From assembly GCA_900546735.1 (NCBI GenBank), contig URDW01000104.1:1-7356 (forward strand): a stretch of 7,356 bases of DNA. The letters are read 5' to 3'. This DNA comes from an uncultured Oscillospiraceae bacterium (GTDB lineage: Bacteria > Bacillota > Clostridia > Oscillospirales > Acutalibacteraceae). Under the pieces are notes generated by a model that saw nothing but the letters and a program-made list of their open reading frames with translations, searched no databases and was not told the origin of the DNA. Positions within the stretch are counted from its first letter, which is position 1. Each line of letters starts with the position of its first letter. Positions 4,642 to 7,356 of this stretch are shown in pieces. Position numbers and translations under genes: made by a program.

Positions 4642-7023
4642 ATGAGTAGTAAATCCTATATAGTTGATGATAAAAAGTTGATGAATGAATGGGATTGGGA
4701 AACAAATTCAGCAGCAGGATATTCACCTGATGCCATTACCAAGGGCTCTACGAAGAAAGTCTTCTGGAAATGCAAAAAGGGCCATGTATGGCAAGCATCG
4801 CCTAATAATAGAAGTAAAGGGCAGGGGTGTCCCGTCTGTGCTGGAAGGCAGGTTTTAGCTGGATACAATGATTTGCTGACTTGCAATCCCGACATTGCAA
4901 CAGAATGGCATCCGACAAAAAACAGTCCACTAACGCCACAAGCCGTGACTGCACATTCTCATAAAAATATTTGGTGGAAATGCTCTCAATGTGGTCACGA
5001 ATGGGAAACATCCGTCTCTAATCGTTCTGCCGGTAAAGGGTGTCCGGTTTGTTCTCTGAAAAGGCAAGGTCAAACTAAAGTTTTAAATCTTATTAGGGTT
5101 TCAGGTTCTTTTGCTGACAAATATCCAGAATTGTTAGCAGAATGGGATTACGTTAAAAATATGATGTCTCCCAGCACGATAACACCCAATTCATCCACAA
5201 AGGTGTGGTGGAAGTGTTCTGTGTGCGGTTACAGATGGCGTACATCCGTGTCTCATAGAACAATACGAAGAAGCGGTTGCCCTGCTTGCAAAAACAAAGT
5301 AGCAACAAGCCTTAATAGTGTAAAATCTGTGCGCCCTGATCTATTGACCTACTGGGACTATGAAAAAAATATAGATATTACTCCAGCCGATGTGACACCA
5401 GGTTCTAATAAAAAAGTATGGTGGAAATGCTCTCTCGGCCATGAGTGGATGGCTTCAGTCACATCTATTGCAAATGGTGGTCAATGTCCGTTTTGCTGTG
5501 GGCAGAGAGTTTTGGAAGGTTATAATGACCTATTAACTAAAAACCCCAACCTCGCTAAAGAATGGCATCCAACCAAAAACGGAAATCTTCTGCCTAGTCA
5601 AGTGACAACGGGAAGCTCAAGGCTTAAAGTATGGTGGCTATGTCCTAAGGGGCATGAATACCAGGCTACAGTAGCAAACAGAAACCATGGAACAGGTTGC
5701 CCTATTTGTGATAAAGAACAGAAAACTAGCTTTCCTGAGCAAGCTATTTTCTTCTATCTTGGGAAACATACTCCCGCTGTTAGTCGTTATCTGTTGAATG
5801 GAAAAACCGAGATTGATATATATCTTCCTGAGCTGAAGGTAGGTATAGAATACGACGGCTATTTCTTTCATAATAATTCGGAAAGTCGGAAAAAGGAGCT
5901 GAAAAAGGATAAGGTAATTCACAATGCAGGAATTACTTTGCTGCGCGTAAAAGAATATAAAGATCATTTACCACCAACAGAAGCCGAGAATGTGATTTTT
6001 TGCAAGTACGCTGCAAACTATAGCTATTTAGAAGAAGTGTTGATCACCCTGTCTGATAAAATTTATTGTCTAACGGGTCAGCGATTGCCAGTAGATTTTA
6101 ATATTACAAGAGATTCCACTGCTATCTATGCTCAGTACATAGAAAGTGAAAAAGAAAATAGTCTAGCGGCACGAAATCCTGTATTAGCAAAAGAGTGGCA
6201 TCCAGAGAAAAACGGATATTTGACGCCAGATAAAATCAGCTTTTCTAGTGCAAAAGTTGTTTGGTGGTTGGGCAAATGTGGTCACGAGTGGCGAGCTAGT
6301 GTAGATAACCGTCGCCGTGGCAATGGTTGCCCCATTTGTTCTGGACATCAACTGTTAACTGGATATAATGACCTGGCTACAACACACCCCCAATTATGCC
6401 AAGAATGGCATCCGACGAAAAACGGAATTTTAACTCCCCAAAAAATTACAAAAGGCTCTCATAAAAAAGTATGGTGGATATGCCCGAAGGGACATGAATA
6501 TTCTGCCACAGTTTCGAACCGTGTATTTGGGAAAGGTTGTCCAATTTGTTCACTGGAAAAACGCTCTGCGACTCGAAATCGGAATAGAATACTTCGCGAA
6601 GGATCGCTCGTTAAGACACATCCTGATTTGGTGACTGAGTGGAATTTTGAGTTGAATGGAGATTTGCGGCCGGATGATGTAACAAAAGGGTCGAGCCGAA
6701 AAGTATGGTGGACTTGCCCTAAAGGACATATTTATCAGTCTACGATAGCGAATCGTGTTAGTGGTAGGAAATGTCCAGTCTGTGCAGGTCGGAAAATAAT
6801 TAATGGTATAAACGATTTGGCTACTTTGAATCCGAGCCTTGCGCAAGAGTGGAACTATGCAAAGAATCAAAATCTTACTCCAAATCAAATAAGCCCAAAT
6901 AGTCATAAAAAAGTGTGGTGGAAATGTTCTAAATGTGGTTACGAGTGGGAAGCACAAATCAAAAGCCGAAATTTAACTGGCTGTGGTTGTCCAGTGTGTG
7001 CGGGAAACAGGAAGAAAAGATAG
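4642..7023 (+). CDS. multi zinc-ribbon (treble-clef) protein with central Vsr-like nuclease domain
   Basis: A 793-residue soluble protein with nine copies of a roughly 60-70 residue module, five before and four after a nuclease-like domain. Each module reads P-x-L-x-x-EW-x-x-x-KN, then L-TP, G-S-x-K-KVWW, a C-x2-C or C-x3-H pair, an R-x-x-G segment and a CPxC knuckle. This fits the probable zinc-ribbon family DUF4379 (PF14311). Ligand pairs include C44/H48 with C63/C66, C114/C117 with C134/C137, C334/H338 with C353/C356, and C762/C765 with C783/C786. Residues 360-475 resemble Vsr/MTES_1575-type PD-(D/E)XK nucleases: E365, the EIDIY strand with D392, IEYDG with E403 and D405, H410 and LLRVKE (434-439). 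DNA binding by the modules and cleavage by the central domain is inference. The ATG has a weak upstream AGGT (4631-4634). Codon use (AGA/CGT, TTA/TTG) and higher A+T differ from the Bce genes, suggesting acquisition. A role as homing-type or defence nuclease is possible. Confidence 0.9.
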   Translation: MSSKSYIVDDKKLMNEWDWETNSAAGYSPDAITKGSTKKVFWKCKKGHVWQASPNNRSKGQGCPVCAGRQVLAGYNDLLTCNPDIATEWHPTKNSPLTPQAVTAHSHKNIWWKCSQCGHEWETSVSNRSAGKGCPVCSLKRQGQTKVLNLIRVSGSFADKYPELLAEWDYVKNMMSPSTITPNSSTKVWWKCSVCGYRWRTSVSHRTIRRSGCPACKNKVATSLNSVKSVRPDLLTYWDYEKNIDITPADVTPGSNKKVWWKCSLGHEWMASVTSIANGGQCPFCCGQRVLEGYNDLLTKNPNLAKEWHPTKNGNLLPSQVTTGSSRLKVWWLCPKGHEYQATVANRNHGTGCPICDKEQKTSFPEQAIFFYLGKHTPAVSRYLLNGKTEIDIYLPELKVGIEYDGYFFHNNSESRKKELKKDKVIHNAGITLLRVKEYKDHLPPTEAENVIFCKYAANYSYLEEVLITLSDKIYCLTGQRLPVDFNITRDSTAIYAQYIESEKENSLAARNPVLAKEWHPEKNGYLTPDKISFSSAKVVWWLGKCGHEWRASVDNRRRGNGCPICSGHQLLTGYNDLATTHPQLCQEWHPTKNGILTPQKITKGSHKKVWWICPKGHEYSATVSNRVFGKGCPICSLEKRSATRNRNRILREGSLVKTHPDLVTEWNFELNGDLRPDDVTKGSSRKVWWTCPKGHIYQSTIANRVSGRKCPVCAGRKIINGINDLATLNPSLAQEWNYAKNQNLTPNQISPNSHKKVWWKCSKCGYEWEAQIKSRNLTGCGCPVCAGNRKKR
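4672..5712 (+). repeat. five N-terminal zinc-module repeats
   Basis: Coding repeats corresponding to residues of about 11-69, 74-139, 154-218, 224-288 and 293-357 of the nuclease-like protein. The copies are diverged but share the EW-xx-KN and KVWW-C signatures and CPxC ends. Even at DNA level GAATGGCATCC recurs, at 4904-4914 and 5560-5570 in this block and twice more in the C-terminal block. Module 3 has CSVCGY, with tyrosine in place of the usual histidine after glycine, so it must use C192 and C195. Modules 1, 4 and 5 have C-x3-H instead of C-x2-C. Confidence 0.88.
5719..6066 (+). other. predicted PD-(D/E)XK (Vsr/MTES_1575-like) nuclease domain
   Basis: This encodes residues 360-475. The order of elements fits the Vsr-like fold. 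A helix carries E365 (SFPEQAIFFYL). A strand follows with E390-I-D392-I-Y, then ELKVGIEYDG with E403 and D405, and H410 in YFFH. A basic helix (KKELKKDKVI) comes next, and then the hydrophobic strand ITLLRVKE. D392 and E403 are the likely metal-binding acids, with E365 and H410 as likely helpers. These assignments are from pattern recognition, not alignment. All expected acidic residues are present, so it looks catalytically intact. Confidence 0.75.
6157..7005 (+). repeat. four C-terminal zinc-module repeats
   Basis: Coding repeats for residues of about 506-568, 573-637, 653-714 and 719-788. The first after the nuclease domain (WWLGKCGHEW, 541-550) is one residue shorter and lacks the usual first cysteine, leaving C546 and H548 with C563/C566 as candidate ligands. 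The others have C614/H618, C692/H696 and C762/C765 paired with CPxC knuckles at 633/636, 711/714 and 783/786. A linker of about 30 residues (476-505) separates them from the nuclease domain. Confidence 0.87.
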
Positions 7024-7054
7024 TGTAATGGGTTGATACTTCCTGTTTTTCTTT
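7005..7054 (+). terminator. weak hairpin with T-rich tail across the nuclease stop codon
   Basis: AAACAGGAAG at 7005-7014 pairs perfectly with CTTCCTGTTT at 7039-7048. The second arm runs straight into TTCTTT. The loop is long (24 bases) and contains the TAG stop at 7021-7023, so ribosomes reaching the stop would cover the first arm. It may be a minor terminator or chance; the stronger hairpin at 7087-7127 is the more likely end of transcription. Confidence 0.3.
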
Positions 7055-7086
7055 GCAAAAAAATGTAAATGAGAATATTATCTCAA

Positions 7087-7127
7087 AAACACCCTTAAGA
7101 GCAGCTTTTCTGCTCTTAAGGGTGTTT
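7087..7127. terminator. strong bidirectional terminator hairpin
   Basis: The 18-base arms 7087-7104 and 7110-7127 are perfectly complementary around the 5-base loop CTTTT. On the + strand the stem ends in GTTT followed by ATTAACATTTTAC. On the - strand it ends in a run of five T. It lies 63 bases after the nuclease stop codon and would end the nuclease transcript. It would also back up the tRNA terminator coming from the other side. Confidence 0.85.
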
Positions 7128-7152
7128 ATTAACATTTTACAAATAAAAACGC

Positions 7153-7180
7153 AAAAAAGCGGCACATTTGTGTGCCGCTT
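7153..7180 (-). terminator. intrinsic terminator of the tRNA operon
   Basis: Arms 7157-7166 (AAGCGGCACA) and 7171-7180 (TGTGCCGCTT) pair perfectly with a 4-base loop. Reading the - strand, the stem is followed by further T residues (a run of six T in all), then GCG and five more T. It begins one base after the encoded CCA of tRNA-Val, exactly where a tRNA transcript terminator is expected. Confidence 0.9.
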
Positions 7181-7181
7181 A

Positions 7182-7258
7182 TGGTGAAGACGAGTGGACT
7201 TGAACCACCGACCCCCTGCATGTCAAGCAGGTACTCTAACCAACTGAGCTACGCCTTC
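7182..7258 (-). tRNA. tRNA-Val (anticodon GAC)
   Basis: The - strand folds as a complete 77-base tRNA including an encoded CCA. The acceptor GAAGGCG pairs with CGTCTTC (one G-U), followed by discriminator A. The D arm is GCTC/GAGT with the normal AGTTGGTTA loop. The anticodon stem CCTGC/GCAGG encloses TTGACAT, giving anticodon GAC, which reads GUC/GUU valine codons. The T arm GGTGG/CCACT has the loop TTCAAGT. It is transcribed after tRNA-Ser with only 7 bases between them, and is followed directly by a terminator. Confidence 0.96.
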
Positions 7259-7265
7259 ATATATA

Positions 7266-7356
7266 TGGCGGAGAAGGAGGGATTCGAACCCTCGCGCCGG
7301 TTTCCCGACCTACACCCTTAGCATGGGCGCCTCGTCACAAACTTGAGTACTTCTCC
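7266..7356 (-). tRNA. tRNA-Ser (anticodon GCT)
   Basis: A 91-base class II tRNA with encoded CCA. The acceptor GGAGAAG pairs with CTTCTCC, followed by discriminator G. The anticodon stem CGCCC/GGGTG has loop ATGCTAA, giving anticodon GCT for AGC/AGU serine codons. The long variable arm (TCGG...CCGG type) and the T arm GAGGG TTCGAAT CCCTC are typical of serine tRNA. Its first base is the last base of the window, so the gene is just complete and any promoter lies outside. The D loop reads AAGTTTGTGAC and lacks the usual adjacent GG, which is unusual. Confidence 0.95.

Noticed and set aside
4672..7005. CRISPR-like array from the regularly spaced repeated DNA
   Set aside because: The repeats are diverged coding modules in one continuous reading frame with conserved protein motifs, not short identical repeats with unique spacers.
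7073..7088. Short inverted repeat TGAGA...TCTCA before the large hairpin
   Set aside because: Five-base arms in AT-rich sequence are expected by chance and no function is suggested by the context.
4491..7127. The two hairpins with ACACCC/GGGTGT arms (4491-4523 and 7087-7127) as terminal inverted repeats of a mobile element
   Set aside because: Only about six bases are shared, the rest of the stems differ, and such stems are common in terminators; no flanking target duplication is visible.
4482..7181. Attachment-site duplication of the tRNA-Val 3' end, marking an integrated element
   Set aside because: I looked for a second copy of the tRNA 3' sequence (TGGTGAAGACGAGTGG) near 4482-4641 and saw none; no integrase or transposase gene is present in the window.

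Overview
The window looks like one end of a draft contig from a low-GC-phylum bacterium (Firmicutes/Bacillota), most likely a gut-type Clostridia member such as Oscillospiraceae/Ruminococcaceae. The reasons are the Bce-type antimicrobial-peptide module, fairly GC-rich coding sequence with strong GGAGG-type ribosome sites, and tRNA genes with an encoded CCA. The family-level placement is inference from general resemblance only. The first 47 bases are not genomic: they are Illumina Nextera adapter with an i5 index.

Layout. (1) 1-47 is adapter. (2) 69-4481, all on the + strand, is a Bce-type module: an intramembrane-sensing histidine kinase (bceS-like), a 113-base gap with a perfect inverted repeat matching the BceR-type operator plus a -10 element, then an ABC ATPase (bceA-like), an FtsX/BceB-type permease and a small lipoprotein. 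The last three genes are joined by 4-base ATGA overlaps. The partner response regulator should lie upstream and is cut off by the contig end. A hairpin follows the lipoprotein gene. (3) 4524-7127 is a single-gene, AT-richer cassette with its own sigma-70-type promoter. It encodes a 793-residue protein with nine treble-clef/zinc-ribbon modules split five and four around a Vsr/MTES_1575-like PD-(D/E)XK nuclease domain, and it ends at an 18-bp perfect hairpin. (4) 7153-7356, on the - strand, is a tRNA-Ser(GCT) to tRNA-Val(GAC) pair with its own intrinsic terminator, convergent with the nuclease gene.

How the parts work together. By analogy with Bce modules, the permease/ATPase complex senses and handles a cell-wall-active peptide. 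It signals to the kinase, and the (missing) regulator activates the promoter in front of the ATPase gene. The lipoprotein is co-translated and is probably an accessory surface factor, though its function is unknown. The nuclease gene appears unrelated to the Bce module: it differs in base composition and codon use, has separate transcription signals and sits beside tRNA genes. It is best read as acquired cargo, either a selfish/homing-type or a defence-type DNA-targeting protein, but nothing in the window proves an activity. The most interesting items are this multi-zinc-module nuclease, the lipoprotein appended to the Bce operon, the clean operator, and the adapter contamination that creates a false N-terminus.
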